Program-made: the position numbers and the translations under genes
Source of the DNA: Dictyoglomus sp. NZ13-RE01
GTDB lineage: Bacteria > Dictyoglomota > Dictyoglomia > Dictyoglomales > Dictyoglomaceae
Length of the DNA stretch: 32,555 nt
NCBI GenBank assembly: GCA_002878375.1
Contig: NIRF01000016.1
Span: forward strand, 1 to 32,555
Direction: 5' to 3'
The notes under the pieces: model-generated
What the model saw: the letters and a program-made list of their open reading frames with translations, nothing else
Database searches by the model: none
What the model was told of the DNA's origin: nothing
In this document: positions 1 to 8,784 of the stretch, in pieces
How positions within the stretch are numbered: position 1 is the stretch's first letter
How the letters are laid out: each line of letters opens with the position of its first letter

Positions 1-201
1 GTATTTATGGGAGCATTGTTAGTTATTTACTTAACATCAAAAATAGAGAAGGGAGAGCATAGAATAAAGTTATTAAAAGAGGAATTAAAGAGAGGAATAA
101 TAAGCTTCATAAATTTTGCCTTAAGAATAATTGAGATATTAAGATTGAGGTTAAAGATAAGCAAGAAAGGAAGAATTGTGCTTATGATTGGGGGTGATTA
201 A
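1..201 (+). CDS. Probable transposase, C-terminal fragment
   Basis: The frame is open from base 1 (GTA TTT before the first ATG at 7), so this is the 3' end of a longer gene that begins outside the window. The visible part is about 66 residues. It is basic and helical, with a hydrophobic start, a Glu-Lys-Gly-Glu-His-Arg stretch and a Lys/Arg/Leu/Ile-rich tail ending Gly-Gly-Asp. That composition fits the C-terminus of a DDE transposase of the IS4/IS5 kind. No catalytic residue is visible, so this is inference from the exact repetition at 32355-32555, the closeness of the stop to the repeat end, and the interruption of a neighbouring gene. It could instead be another protein carried by the repeat. 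Confidence 0.5.
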   Translation, partial: VFMGALLVIYLTSKIEKGEHRIKLLKEELKRGIISFINFALRIIEILRLRLKISKKGRIVLMIGGD

Positions 202-219
202 AAATGATTACAGATCAGT
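1..219 (+). mobile_element. End of an insertion sequence, left inverted copy
   Basis: Bases 1-219 are repeated exactly, in reverse complement, at 32337-32555. Identity stops at 219: the next base here is A, while the other copy has G on the equivalent strand. The repeat holds the 3' end of an open frame that stops at 201, so only 18 bp lie between the stop codon and the element end, as is usual for IS elements. The neighbouring GH3 pseudogene keeps recognisable homology right up to base 220 and loses it at the repeat, which places an insertion boundary there. The rest of the element is outside the window, so its family, second terminal repeat and target duplication cannot be seen. Confidence 0.7.
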
Positions 220-687
220 ATAATTGATTTATTGCTCCCCAGTCAGAAACTAAAAATCCCTTAAAATTTAATTCTTTTTTAATACATCAATAAGTAAATA
301 TTTATTTGCATGCATTTTAATCCCATTCCAGCTGGAGAAAGATACCATGATAGATCTTGCTCCTACATTAATAACACCTATATATGGTTTTAAATGAATT
401 TCTCTTAATTCCTTTTCAGAAATTCTTGTATCCCCTTGATCCAATAATCCATTTATTCCAGTACTAAACTTGGTCCCGCCGTCTCCTAAAAAATGCTTGG
501 GACAAGAAAGAACACTATCCTCATCAGATAGATTATTACCCTGAAACCTATCAACCTGAGTCATTTGTCCTATTTTCTCATCTAAACTCATAGCATTTAA
601 GAGTTTCTCAACCTTTATATCTAAGCTATCCTGCCCATATAAAAAGGAAAGCAAAATTATTAAGAAGAAAATTATATACTTTTTCAT
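220..687 (-). pseudogene. Decayed secreted GH3 beta-glucosidase, cut by the IS
   Basis: The ATG at 685-687 has a good ribosome site (GGAGGAG in the minus sense) and is followed by a Lys-Lys start and a hydrophobic signal peptide. The usual GH3 N-terminus follows (LDEKIGQMTQVDR). At about 546/547 the sequence jumps in frame to FQGNNLSDED, which in intact homologues lies well over 100 residues further on. GH3 motifs then continue: KHFLGDGG, QGDTRIS, ELREIHLKPYI, SSWNG. The frame stops at 268 after an A-run. Adding one A restores a GH3 reading, GFLVSDWGAINQL, which includes the nucleophile Asp of the SDW motif. This runs to base 220, where the IS begins. The gene therefore has an internal deletion, a frameshift and a truncation, and cannot make an active enzyme. 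The missing C-terminal part may lie beyond the IS, outside the window. Confidence 0.85.
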
Positions 688-713
688 AAAACTCCTCCAA
701 AAAATTTTTCTTA

Positions 714-744
714 TTGCAACAAAGTATTATTGGTATGGTATACT
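714..744 (+). promoter_or_regulatory. Possible promoter of the intact GH3 gene
   Basis: TTGCAA at 714-719 and TATACT at 739-744 make a sigma70-like pair, but the 19-bp spacer is long. The -10 lies inside an imperfect inverted repeat (TTGGTAT-GGT-ATACTAA, 730-746) that could be a repressor site. The ribosome site AAGGAGG sits at 763-769, just before the ATG at 776. The -10 and ribosome site look convincing; the -35 is uncertain. Confidence 0.35.
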
Positions 745-775
745 AACAAAAAAGATTCATCAAGGAGGTAAATTT

Positions 776-3034
776 ATGGAAAGAGATATTAAAAAGCTTA
801 TATCTCAAATGACTCTTGAGGAGAAAGCCTCACTATGCTCTGGATTAAATTTTTGGCAAACCAAACCCATTGAAAGACTTGGAATACCCTCTATCAGGAT
901 GTCAGATGGTCCACATGGATTAAGAAAAGAAGACAAAGTTTTTGGCAAAAGTGTGCCTGCAACATGTTTTCCTACTGCAGCAACTATGGCTGCATCATGG
1001 GACAAAAAATTGGTTGAAAAAGTTGGAAAAGCAATAGGAGAAGAATGCCAAGCAGAAGGAGTAAACATACTTCTTGGTCCTGGAGTAAATATAAAAAGAA
1101 CTCCTCTTTGTGGAAGAAACTTTGAATATTATTCAGAGGATCCCTTCCTTGCCTCAAATTTAGCAGCATCCTTTATTAAAGGAGTACAAAGTGAAGGTGT
1201 GGGAACTTCTCTAAAACATTTCTGTGCCAATAACCAAGAACACAGGAGATTAACAGTCAATGCTGTCATAGATGAAAGAACCCTTAGAGAAATTTATCTT
1301 GCAAGTTTCGAAATAGCTGTTAAAGAAGGAAAACCATGGACCGTAATGTGTGCTTACAATAAAGTAAATGGAGAATACTGTTCAGAAAATAAGTATCTTC
1401 TTAATGATGTATTAAAAGAAGAATGGGGATTTGAAGGTTTTGTAGTTTCAGACTGGGGAGCTGTTAATGAGAGAGATAAGGGACTTTTTGCAGGTTTAGA
1501 TTTACAAATGCCCTATGATGGAGGAATTGGAGATAGAAAAATCATAGACGCAGTTAAGAGCGGAAAAATATCTGAGGAAGTTTTAGATAAGGCAGTAGAA
1601 AGAATATTGAAAATTGTATTTAAGGCAATAGAAAACAAGAGGGAAAATGCCACATATAGTAAAGAAGAACATCATAAGATAGCAAGAGAAGTAGCAAGAG
1701 AATGTTTTGTCTTATTAAAGAATGAAGATAAGATTCTTCCTCTTAAAAAAGAAGGAACAATAGCCATTATAGGAGCATTTGCTAAAAACCCCCAAATTCA
1801 AGGTGGAGGAAGCGCCCATGTAAATCCTACAATGATAGACAATGCCTATGATGAAATTGTAAAGATTGTGGAAGGAAGAGCACAAATTCTATATGCAGAT
1901 GGCTACAAAGTAGAAACTGACGAAGTTGATGATAATCTAATTTCTGAAGCAAAGGAAATTGCAAAAAAGGCTAACGTAGTAGTAGTATTTGCAGGACTAC
2001 CTGAAAGATATGAATCAGAAGGCTTTGATAGAGCTCATATGAGAGTGCCAGAAAGCCATAATAAATTGATTGAAGAAGTTTCAAAGGTAAATAGTAATTT
2101 GGTGGTAGTTTTATCGAATGGGGCACCCATAGAAATGCCATGGATAGATAAAGTTAAAGGTTTGTTAGAGACATATAGAGGTGGACAGGCTTGGGGTGGC
2201 GCAGTTGCAGACGTTTTGTTTGGAGTTGTAAGCCCTTCAGGGAAACTTCCTGAGACTTTCCCCAAAAAGCTAAGTGATAATCCATCATATTTATTCTATC
2301 CTGGAGAAGGCGATACTGCAGAGTATAGAGAAGGTATATTTGTAGGATATAGGTATTATGATAAGAAAGAAATGGATGTCCTTTTCTCCTTTGGTTTTGG
2401 CTTAAGCTATACGGATTTTGAGTATAGAGATTTACAAGTGGATAAGAAAGAATTAACAGATAAAGATACACTAACAGTCAGAGTAAAGGTTAAAAATGTT
2501 GGGAATATGAAAGGTAAAGAGATAGTACAATTATACGTCAGAGATATAAAAAGCAGTGTAATTAGACCCGAAAAGGAACTTAAAGGTTTTGAGAAGATAG
2601 AGCTTAATCCTGGAGAAGAAAAAGAAGTAACTTTTGTTTTAGATAAGAGGGCTTTTGCATACTATGATGTAGAATTAAGAGATTGGTACGTAGAGGAAGG
2701 TGAATTTGAAATATTAATAGGTAAATCTTCAAAAGACATCCTACTAAAAGAAGTAGTATACGTAAAGCCAGCTATAAGAAAAAGAAAGAAGTTCCACCTC
2801 AATTCTACTGTAGAGGATGTTATGAATGATCCAATAGCAAGAGAAATATTTAAACCTATAGCTGAAGGATTTATAAAGAATAACCCCAATTTAGCATCTA
2901 CTGATAAAGATATATACGAAATGTTTACTCAAATGATGAGATATATGCCTCTTAGAAGCTTAATATCCTTTAGCGGAGGAATGCTTACTGAAGAAATGAT
3001 GAAAGAATTAATAGAAAAAATGAACCAAGCTTAA
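776..3034 (+). CDS. Family 3 glycoside hydrolase (beta-glucosidase type), cytoplasmic
   Basis: A 752-residue retaining GH3 enzyme, expected to release terminal beta-linked sugars (glucose or xylose) from oligosaccharides. There is no signal peptide, so it should act on imported sugars in the cytoplasm. The TIM-barrel domain spans about residues 1-280, with KHFCANNQEHRR near 148 and the nucleophile Asp226 in VVSDWG. An alpha/beta sandwich domain follows (about 300-550), then a fibronectin III-like domain (about 560-645). The last 85 residues or so (from about 666) are a helical tail beyond the usual three domains. The start is fixed by an AAGGAGG site. The gene is monocistronic and diverges from the dead GH3 gene upstream. 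The two differ in subtype (cytoplasmic versus secreted), so they are not a recent duplication. Substrate cannot be read from the sequence. Confidence 0.93.
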   Translation: MERDIKKLISQMTLEEKASLCSGLNFWQTKPIERLGIPSIRMSDGPHGLRKEDKVFGKSVPATCFPTAATMAASWDKKLVEKVGKAIGEECQAEGVNILLGPGVNIKRTPLCGRNFEYYSEDPFLASNLAASFIKGVQSEGVGTSLKHFCANNQEHRRLTVNAVIDERTLREIYLASFEIAVKEGKPWTVMCAYNKVNGEYCSENKYLLNDVLKEEWGFEGFVVSDWGAVNERDKGLFAGLDLQMPYDGGIGDRKIIDAVKSGKISEEVLDKAVERILKIVFKAIENKRENATYSKEEHHKIAREVARECFVLLKNEDKILPLKKEGTIAIIGAFAKNPQIQGGGSAHVNPTMIDNAYDEIVKIVEGRAQILYADGYKVETDEVDDNLISEAKEIAKKANVVVVFAGLPERYESEGFDRAHMRVPESHNKLIEEVSKVNSNLVVVLSNGAPIEMPWIDKVKGLLETYRGGQAWGGAVADVLFGVVSPSGKLPETFPKKLSDNPSYLFYPGEGDTAEYREGIFVGYRYYDKKEMDVLFSFGFGLSYTDFEYRDLQVDKKELTDKDTLTVRVKVKNVGNMKGKEIVQLYVRDIKSSVIRPEKELKGFEKIELNPGEEKEVTFVLDKRAFAYYDVELRDWYVEEGEFEILIGKSSKDILLKEVVYVKPAIRKRKKFHLNSTVEDVMNDPIAREIFKPIAEGFIKNNPNLASTDKDIYEMFTQMMRYMPLRSLISFSGGMLTEEMMKELIEKMNQA

Positions 3035-3037
3035 AAA

Positions 3038-3067
3038 AAGAGAGGGAGGTTTTTCCCTCCCTCTCTT
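3038..3067. terminator. Bidirectional intrinsic terminator between GH3 and lgt
   Basis: A perfect 12-bp stem (3038-3049 with 3056-3067) closes a 6-base loop. The stem is flanked by A-rich sequence on the left and T-rich on the right. It starts just after the GH3 stop and overlaps the last bases of the convergent lgt gene, so it can end transcripts from both sides, including the long fab-to-lgt operon. Confidence 0.85.
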
Positions 3068-3881
3068 ATTTATGCTTCTTTGAAGATGCAGTCTTTGTTT
3101 TTGACGTCCAAGGAAGAAGTGGTAAATTTCTTAATCTTCTATTATAAGCATAAACCCCAAAAGCAATAATCAATAAGGATACTACTTGAGACCCTGTAAA
3201 CTGCCAAAGAAATTTTGGATTATCTCTAAATACTTCCACTGTAAAGTAAGCTAACGGATAGTAGATAAAGAATTTTGTAGCGACTTCCCCATCAAAAGTT
3301 TTATGCTTCTTCACGTATAAGAGATAAAAGAATACTATCAGGAATAGAGCAGTATAGTATAGTTCAGTAGGATGTCTATAGCCAAAAAGATTAGGGAATT
3401 TTACTCCCCAAAGAAGGGGTGTTTCATATCCATAGCAACACCCATTTAAGAAGCATCCAATTCTACCTATTGCAGAACCAATTGCTAAAGCAGGAGCTGT
3501 AATATCTAAAAATTTCCAATAATCAATCTTATATTTCCAAAGATACAGTAAAACAACAACTAAAGCGACAAAAAATCCACCAAAAAAGATTAGTCCACCA
3601 TCCCAAAGATGTAGAATAGTAATTGGGTTTGACTTATAACTATTCCAATATTTTAGCACATACGTAATTCTTGCTCCGATAATAGAGCTAATAATGCTCC
3701 AAACAGAAATATTTAGCACGTGATCTGGATCAATATTTTCCTTTTTTGCCCACCTCATAGCAAGGATTATACCTACTAAAAAACCTAAAGCCACAAAAGT
3801 TCCCCAGGAATAAATAGTGATAGGTCCAATCTTGTACTTAAGAATGTAAAATTGTGGAATAGTAAGCAATTTGGGATACAT
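3066..3881 (-). CDS. lgt: Prolipoprotein diacylglyceryl transferase
   Basis: A 271-residue integral membrane enzyme that moves a diacylglyceryl group from phosphatidylglycerol to the lipobox Cys of prolipoproteins, the first step of lipoprotein maturation. About seven hydrophobic segments are visible. The family signature GRIGCFLNGCCYG contains Arg140, matching the essential Arg143 of the E. coli enzyme, and RHPTELYY follows. The segment WDGGLIFFGG has Phe where E. coli has His103; similar Tyr/Phe forms occur in other bacterial Lgt proteins, as I recall. The tail is Lys/Ser-rich. It has a strong site (AAGGAGG) 13 bp after lspA and is the last gene of the operon, so the first two lipoprotein-processing enzymes are made together. 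Confidence 0.96.
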   Translation of the reverse strand: MYPKLLTIPQFYILKYKIGPITIYSWGTFVALGFLVGIILAMRWAKKENIDPDHVLNISVWSIISSIIGARITYVLKYWNSYKSNPITILHLWDGGLIFFGGFFVALVVVLLYLWKYKIDYWKFLDITAPALAIGSAIGRIGCFLNGCCYGYETPLLWGVKFPNLFGYRHPTELYYTALFLIVFFYLLYVKKHKTFDGEVATKFFIYYPLAYFTVEVFRDNPKFLWQFTGSQVVSLLIIAFGVYAYNRRLRNLPLLPWTSKTKTASSKKHK

Positions 3882-3894
3882 GTCTTATACCTCC

Positions 3895-4305
3895 TTATTT
3901 TTTTAAGATACTCAAAACAATCATAAGAAAACCAATCGAAATATAAGAATCTGCTAAGTTAAAAATAGGGAAATTACCAATAGAAATAAAATCAATCACA
4001 TATCCATAAAGTATTCTATCACAAAGATTCCCTAAAATTCCTGCCAATAAAAAGGAAATACTAACAGAAAAAACCCTCTCCTTTATGATATATAAAATAA
4101 TAGCAATTATAGCTATAATGCTTAAAGCTATTAAAATCCATCTTGGAAGCTCAAAACCTAAAGCTGCACCATAATTATGGGTCAATCTAATAGAGATAAA
4201 ACTATTTATATGATATGGTTTGTGATATATTAATACCCTCTCCATCACCTCCTTAACCAATCTATCTAATGAAAACAATATTACAAGGAGAAGTATTCTT
4301 TTCAT
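3895..4305 (-). CDS. lspA: Lipoprotein signal peptidase (signal peptidase II)
   Basis: A 136-residue membrane aspartyl protease that removes signal peptides from diacylglyceryl-modified prolipoproteins. The start is taken at 4305 (MKRILLLV), not at an upstream in-frame ATG inside the preceding gene. From 4305 the protein begins with its first membrane helix, and its ATG overlaps the upstream TGA as ATGA, so translation is probably coupled. There are four hydrophobic segments. The family blocks NYGAALG, GNLCDR (catalytic Asp96) and FNLADS (catalytic Asp119) are present. It lies 13 bp before lgt, which acts one step earlier on the same substrates. Confidence 0.95.
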   Translation of the reverse strand: MKRILLLVILFSLDRLVKEVMERVLIYHKPYHINSFISIRLTHNYGAALGFELPRWILIALSIIAIIAIILYIIKERVFSVSISFLLAGILGNLCDRILYGYVIDFISIGNFPIFNLADSYISIGFLMIVLSILKK

Positions 4306-4751
4306 AGATAATAAAGTAGTGCAATTTCCCCACAATCTGGAAACTTTGGACATTTTACACAATCCGTCCAAACTTTATAAGGTAGGCTTTTTTTATCTAT
4401 CCTTTCAAATCCCAATTTTTCAAAATACTCAGGAATATAGGTAAGAGATAAAACTCTTCTAAGACCTAAAAATTCCGCCTCTTTTAAGCACGTTTTCACA
4501 AGTCTTTCTCCAAATCTATTTCCTCTAAATTCCTCTCTTACAATCAATGATCTAACTTCTCCTAAATCTTCCCAAATAACATGTAAAGCACAACATCCTA
4601 CAATTATACCATCTATATCAACAACATAAAAATCTCTGATATTTTCATACAAATCACTTAGAGAACGTGGCAACAGCAGCCCTTTCTCAGCAAACTCATT
4701 TATCAATTTTTGAATCTCTGGAACATCTTTAATTTTTGCTTTTCTAATCAT
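4302..4751 (-). CDS. GNAT acetyltransferase, short N-acetylglutamate synthase type
   Basis: A 149-residue single-domain GNAT protein. The acetyl-CoA loop is RGNRFG (76-81), a variant of the usual R/Q-x-x-G-x-G/A. The C-terminal part KVWTDCVKCPKFPDCGE, with Cys131, Cys134 and Cys140, resembles the stand-alone ArgA-like acetyltransferases of some bacteria that acetylate glutamate for arginine synthesis. Nothing in the operon points to arginine metabolism, so the substrate is unproven and a protein N-acetyltransferase role remains possible. It sits 2 bp after ftsY and overlaps lspA by 4 bp. The start has a GGAG site at normal spacing. Confidence 0.8.
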   Translation of the reverse strand: MIRKAKIKDVPEIQKLINEFAEKGLLLPRSLSDLYENIRDFYVVDIDGIIVGCCALHVIWEDLGEVRSLIVREEFRGNRFGERLVKTCLKEAEFLGLRRVLSLTYIPEYFEKLGFERIDKKSLPYKVWTDCVKCPKFPDCGEIALLYYL

Positions 4752-4753
4752 GG

Positions 4754-5641
4754 TTATTCTCCTAAAAGAAAATTATTAATAAATTCTTCAGGATCAAATG
4801 GTTTTAAATCTTCTAACCCTTCTCCTACTGTTACAAACTTAACAGGCAATGAAAACTTCTTAACTAAGTTAAAAATAATTCCTCCCTTTGCAGAGCCGTC
4901 TAATTTTGTAAGTATTATTCCTGTCAAATTAATAGCAGAATGAAAAATTTCTACTTGTCTAATGACATTTTGTCCTAAGGTTGCATCAACTACTACCAAA
5001 TTTTCTTTTGCTTTATAACCTAAATTCTTTTCTATTATTCTCTCAATCTTTTTTAATTCCTCTATTAGATTACTCTTTGTATGCATCCTACCTGCAGTAT
5101 CTACCAAAACAACATTTTTCCCACGAGCTTTTGCAAAATCTAATGTTGTATACACAACTGAGGCTGGATCAGCCCCCTCTTTTTGAGCAACTACATCTAC
5201 ATTAGCCCTTTCACCCCATATTTTCACCTGATCAATTGCAGCAGCTCTAAAAGTATCCCCTGCAGATATAACAGGCGAATAGCCCAAACTTTTTAGGAAG
5301 TAGGCTAATTTACCTATCGTACTTGTCTTACCAGTACCATTAACTCCTAAAAATACTATCACATTAATTATGTTTGGATCCAAGTTAAGTTTGTTATCTA
5401 AATTTGAAAAGAGGCTTAACAAATAATTTTTTAAAAAATCCCTCACCTCAATTGGATTAGAAAATCTTTTCTCCCTAATAAGCTTCATAATCTCTGAGGT
5501 TAATTCAATTCCCATATCACCTTGAATTAGTTCTGCTTCTAATTCATCATAAAAATCATCATCTAACTTTGAAATTCTAAATAATTCCTGAACCTTCTTC
5601 GCAAAATTCTGTAATTTAGGTAAATTTTTCCAAAAGCTCAA
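4754..5641 (-). CDS. ftsY: Signal recognition particle receptor FtsY
   Basis: A 295-residue SRP-family GTPase that docks ribosome-nascent chain-SRP complexes at the membrane. It consists only of the NG domain: a helical N domain (about 1-90), P-loop GVNGTGKT near 98, DTFRAAAIDQ, DTAGR near 181-185, TKLDGSAKGG near 243, and the closing VGEGLEDLKPFDP. The acidic A domain of E. coli FtsY is absent, as in Thermotoga-like forms. The start is TTG, overlapping the smc stop as TTGA. A GGGGAGG site within the end of smc supports this start and suggests translational coupling. Confidence 0.96.
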   Translation of the reverse strand: MSFWKNLPKLQNFAKKVQELFRISKLDDDFYDELEAELIQGDMGIELTSEIMKLIREKRFSNPIEVRDFLKNYLLSLFSNLDNKLNLDPNIINVIVFLGVNGTGKTSTIGKLAYFLKSLGYSPVISAGDTFRAAAIDQVKIWGERANVDVVAQKEGADPASVVYTTLDFAKARGKNVVLVDTAGRMHTKSNLIEELKKIERIIEKNLGYKAKENLVVVDATLGQNVIRQVEIFHSAINLTGIILTKLDGSAKGGIIFNLVKKFSLPVKFVTVGEGLEDLKPFDPEEFINNFLLGE

Positions 5642-8600
5642 TTATTTACAACCTCCCCTTCTAATCTCCATGTCAAAACTTGGGTAGAACCCCTCTCATC
5701 AATAGTAACACCATACAGAGTCTCTGCGTATTCCATCAAAGTTGGATTATGGCTTATCAATATAAATTGTATACTTTTACTCATTTCTTTTATTTTTTTA
5801 CCTAATACATGGGCGTTATGATTATCTAAAGCGGAATCTATCTCATCCCAAAAACAAAAATTAACAGGTGCTATCTCTAAGCCTGCCAATAATAAAGAAA
5901 GGGCTGTAATGCTTTTTTCTCCTCCTGAAAGCATTAATAAACTCTTATAGTTCTTCTTATTAGAAGTTAATTTAATATAGATATTTGAATTAAGAGGATC
6001 TTGTTCTTTTTCTAATAAAATTTGTAGATCCCCATGAGGGAAAAACATTTTCCAATTATTATTAGCTAAATCTTTGAGAACAGAGTAGGCATTTAAAAAC
6101 CTTGTTTCTGCTTCCCTCAAAGTACTCTTAATGATACTTCTTAATGATGAAATAGACTCATAAACATCTTCCCATTGTTCAGTAAGCTCTCTATATTTTT
6201 CTTCCTCAGTAGTGAGTTTTTCTTTTGCTAAAAAGTTTATAGGTCCTAAATTTTCCAATGTTTTTAATATCTCTTTTTCTCTCGCTCTTAGTTTAGACTC
6301 TGGCAAATCAATCTTTAAGTTTGGGATTTTGTTTTCAAAATCCTTTTCGATTTCTTCCTTTCTCTTTACGATCTGTTGTAGATTTGTTTCACTTCTTATA
6401 ATTTCTTCTCTAATTTGTTGTCTCCTATTTATTAGCTTCTCCTTTACTTCTTTTAGATGCACTAACCTTTCTGTTAAAGAATTTATTTCTGATCTCAAAT
6501 TTTCTTCTTTTAATAAACCATCATCTATTTCTTTATTTATATCTTCCAAATTTCTTGTCATATTTACATATTCTTTGTCTATGAAATCTTTCTCTTTTTT
6601 CATTTCCTCAATCTTATTTTGTAGATCTTTCACAAGAGTTCCCAAAAATTCTCTTCTATTTCTATTATAAATGAAATTTTCTCTTAATTTCTCATACTTG
6701 TCCTTTATGCTTTCCCATTCATTCCGTAAATAAGAAAATTCTTCTAAAATCCTTCTGTATTCTTCAAATAACCCTACATTACCATAAAATTCCAGTTTTG
6801 AATCAATTTTCTTGAGCAGATTGTCTAATTTTTCCCTCTTGTTCTCGAGAATAGTTTTTTCAACTCTTAAGGTTTTTATGTCACTTTCTAATATAGATAT
6901 AGCCTGACTTAACTCTTTTATATTTTCTTCTCTCTCATGCATATTAATATTTATATTAAGGGTTGTTTGAATATTATTTCTAACACCACCGCTAATGGTA
7001 CCACTCCCTAAAAAAACTTCTCCCTTTAATGTAACTAATCTCCAACCTTCCTTTAAAAGCTCTCTTTTACTTAGTGCAGTCTCGAAATCTTTAAAAATTA
7101 AAACATTTCCCAATAAACTATAAACTAATTCCTTAAATCTTTCATCATAATTAACCACATTTAAAGCTCTTATTCCATCTTTTATCTCAATTATTCTTTC
7201 CTTAAAATCTTTATAAAAGCTTAATGGTCTAAAAGTTGCCCATCCCAAATTATTATCCCTTAAATATCTAATCAATCTTTCCGCAGTATATTCATCGGTT
7301 ACAATGATATCAAAGAGTGTATTCCCAAGGATATTAAAGATAGGGGTCAAATAATCTTTATCAATCTGTAAAATGTCTAATACTATTCCTAAAACATTAT
7401 TATCTTTTAAAGCTAAAATCTCTCTTACCCCTTTAGGTAAACTGTCTCTCTGGATATCTTCTAAATCCCTCAAAAGACGCCTTTCTCTTTGAAGTTCAAA
7501 AACCTTCTCATCTAAATATCTTTCCTTAGCTCTTATTAGAGATTCCTTTTCTCTTAGCTCCTTACTAATATAATTTTTGTATTCTTCTAATTTCTCTCTC
7601 TTTTGCTTTAGCCTTTGGATAAACCATTTTGCAAACTCTTCAGATACATTGGAAACCTCATGAAAATTCTTCAATTTTTCTTCATATCTTGCCTTAATGA
7701 TCTCCTTCTCCTTCAAGTTAGTCTCAATATCTCTTAGCTTTCTTCCCAGCTCTAAATAGTTTTCTTCCTCTTCTTCTATCAAATTTTGCTCTACATTTTT
7801 CAATTCTTCTTTATTGATTTCTAATTCCTTATTACTTTCTAAAATTTCCTTCTCTAATTTCTTTTTTCTATCATCAAAGTCTGAGATTCTTTGCAAAAGC
7901 TTTTCTCTCTTTATCTGGTTTTCTACAAGTATACTTTTAATATTCTCTAATTCTCTATTCAAGTCCTTTATTTTACTATTAATCTCCTCTTCCTCTTTTC
8001 TCATATTTTCCAACTCTATCTCAATACCTGAAAACTCATCTTTAAAAATTCTCAGGTTTTCATTTATTTCTTCTATATTTTTGTATAATTTCTGCCATTG
8101 ATAGTAATTCAGTGATTCCCTAACTTTTTCCAGTTCTTTTGTTAATTCTGTATAGTACTCTGCAAGTTTTGCCTCTTTTCTCAATTCCTCCAAGTTTTCC
8201 CAAAGCATTCTCCTTTTCTCTTCAATCTCTTTTCCTTTGGCTTCTATAATATCTAATTTCAGTTGTGTTTCTTTTACTTTTTCCTGATATCCAGAGATAC
8301 CTGCTATATCTTCCAGATATTCTTTTAATCTATCATTGTCTAATATAAGAGATTCTAATTCTCCCTGCCCTATAAAGGTTAGATTGTGCTTTCCTACCCC
8401 ACAAGAGGATAGAAAAATTTGCAAATCCTTTAATCTGATATTTTTATCATTTAAAAAATATGCACTATCTCCATCTCTTTCAATTCTTCTTGTAATAATA
8501 TAGATATCAAAGGCAAAACCAGAATTGATAAGAAGATGAAGAGAAACTTCTGCATACTTTGCAGGTGCTAAATTTTTGTTCCCACCAAATATTACTTCCT

Positions 8601-8784
8601 CAGATTTTTCAACTCTTAATAACTTGGATCGTTGCTCTCCAATAACCCATCTTATTGCATCCAATATATTACTTTTACCAGAACCATTCGGTCCTGTTAC
8701 GACTATGAATTTACCATTAAAAGGGATCTTATGATGACCATAAAAAGATTTGAAATAATTAATCTCTATTTCTTTAATATACAT
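5638..8784 (-). CDS. smc: Chromosome segregation protein SMC
   Basis: The ATPase core of bacterial condensin, which organises and separates the chromosome together with ScpA and ScpB (neither is in this window). Walker A GPNGSGKSN is at 31-39. Coiled coil runs from about 170 to 430 and from 600 to 880, with the hinge at about 450-595 (LPKGVREILAL through GSGTISGG). The C-motif LSGGEKS is near 950 and Walker B FCFWDEID near 976. At 1048 residues it is shorter than the usual 1150-1190, and the loss is roughly equal in both arms. The 5' end overlaps rnc by 11 bp and the 3' end overlaps ftsY; rnc-smc-ftsY is a common bacterial order. Confidence 0.97.
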   Translation of the reverse strand: MYIKEIEINYFKSFYGHHKIPFNGKFIVVTGPNGSGKSNILDAIRWVIGEQRSKLLRVEKSEEVIFGGNKNLAPAKYAEVSLHLLINSGFAFDIYIITRRIERDGDSAYFLNDKNIRLKDLQIFLSSCGVGKHNLTFIGQGELESLILDNDRLKEYLEDIAGISGYQEKVKETQLKLDIIEAKGKEIEEKRRMLWENLEELRKEAKLAEYYTELTKELEKVRESLNYYQWQKLYKNIEEINENLRIFKDEFSGIEIELENMRKEEEEINSKIKDLNRELENIKSILVENQIKREKLLQRISDFDDRKKKLEKEILESNKELEINKEELKNVEQNLIEEEEENYLELGRKLRDIETNLKEKEIIKARYEEKLKNFHEVSNVSEEFAKWFIQRLKQKREKLEEYKNYISKELREKESLIRAKERYLDEKVFELQRERRLLRDLEDIQRDSLPKGVREILALKDNNVLGIVLDILQIDKDYLTPIFNILGNTLFDIIVTDEYTAERLIRYLRDNNLGWATFRPLSFYKDFKERIIEIKDGIRALNVVNYDERFKELVYSLLGNVLIFKDFETALSKRELLKEGWRLVTLKGEVFLGSGTISGGVRNNIQTTLNININMHEREENIKELSQAISILESDIKTLRVEKTILENKREKLDNLLKKIDSKLEFYGNVGLFEEYRRILEEFSYLRNEWESIKDKYEKLRENFIYNRNRREFLGTLVKDLQNKIEEMKKEKDFIDKEYVNMTRNLEDINKEIDDGLLKEENLRSEINSLTERLVHLKEVKEKLINRRQQIREEIIRSETNLQQIVKRKEEIEKDFENKIPNLKIDLPESKLRAREKEILKTLENLGPINFLAKEKLTTEEEKYRELTEQWEDVYESISSLRSIIKSTLREAETRFLNAYSVLKDLANNNWKMFFPHGDLQILLEKEQDPLNSNIYIKLTSNKKNYKSLLMLSGGEKSITALSLLLAGLEIAPVNFCFWDEIDSALDNHNAHVLGKKIKEMSKSIQFILISHNPTLMEYAETLYGVTIDERGSTQVLTWRLEGEVVNN

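Noticed and set aside
3600-3660. Loss of Lgt function because Phe replaces the E. coli His103 position
   Set aside because: The rest of the signature, including the essential Arg, is intact, and other bacterial Lgt proteins have aromatic residues there.
4306-4371. Longer lspA starting at 4371
   Set aside because: It lies inside the acetyltransferase gene and adds a segment unlike LspA; the ATG at 4305 overlaps the upstream stop as ATGA.
6212-8101. Plus-strand ORFs opposite smc (6212-6670 and 7814-8101)
   Set aside because: They are Ser/Phe-rich mirror readings of the Glu/Lys-rich coiled coil and lack ribosome sites.
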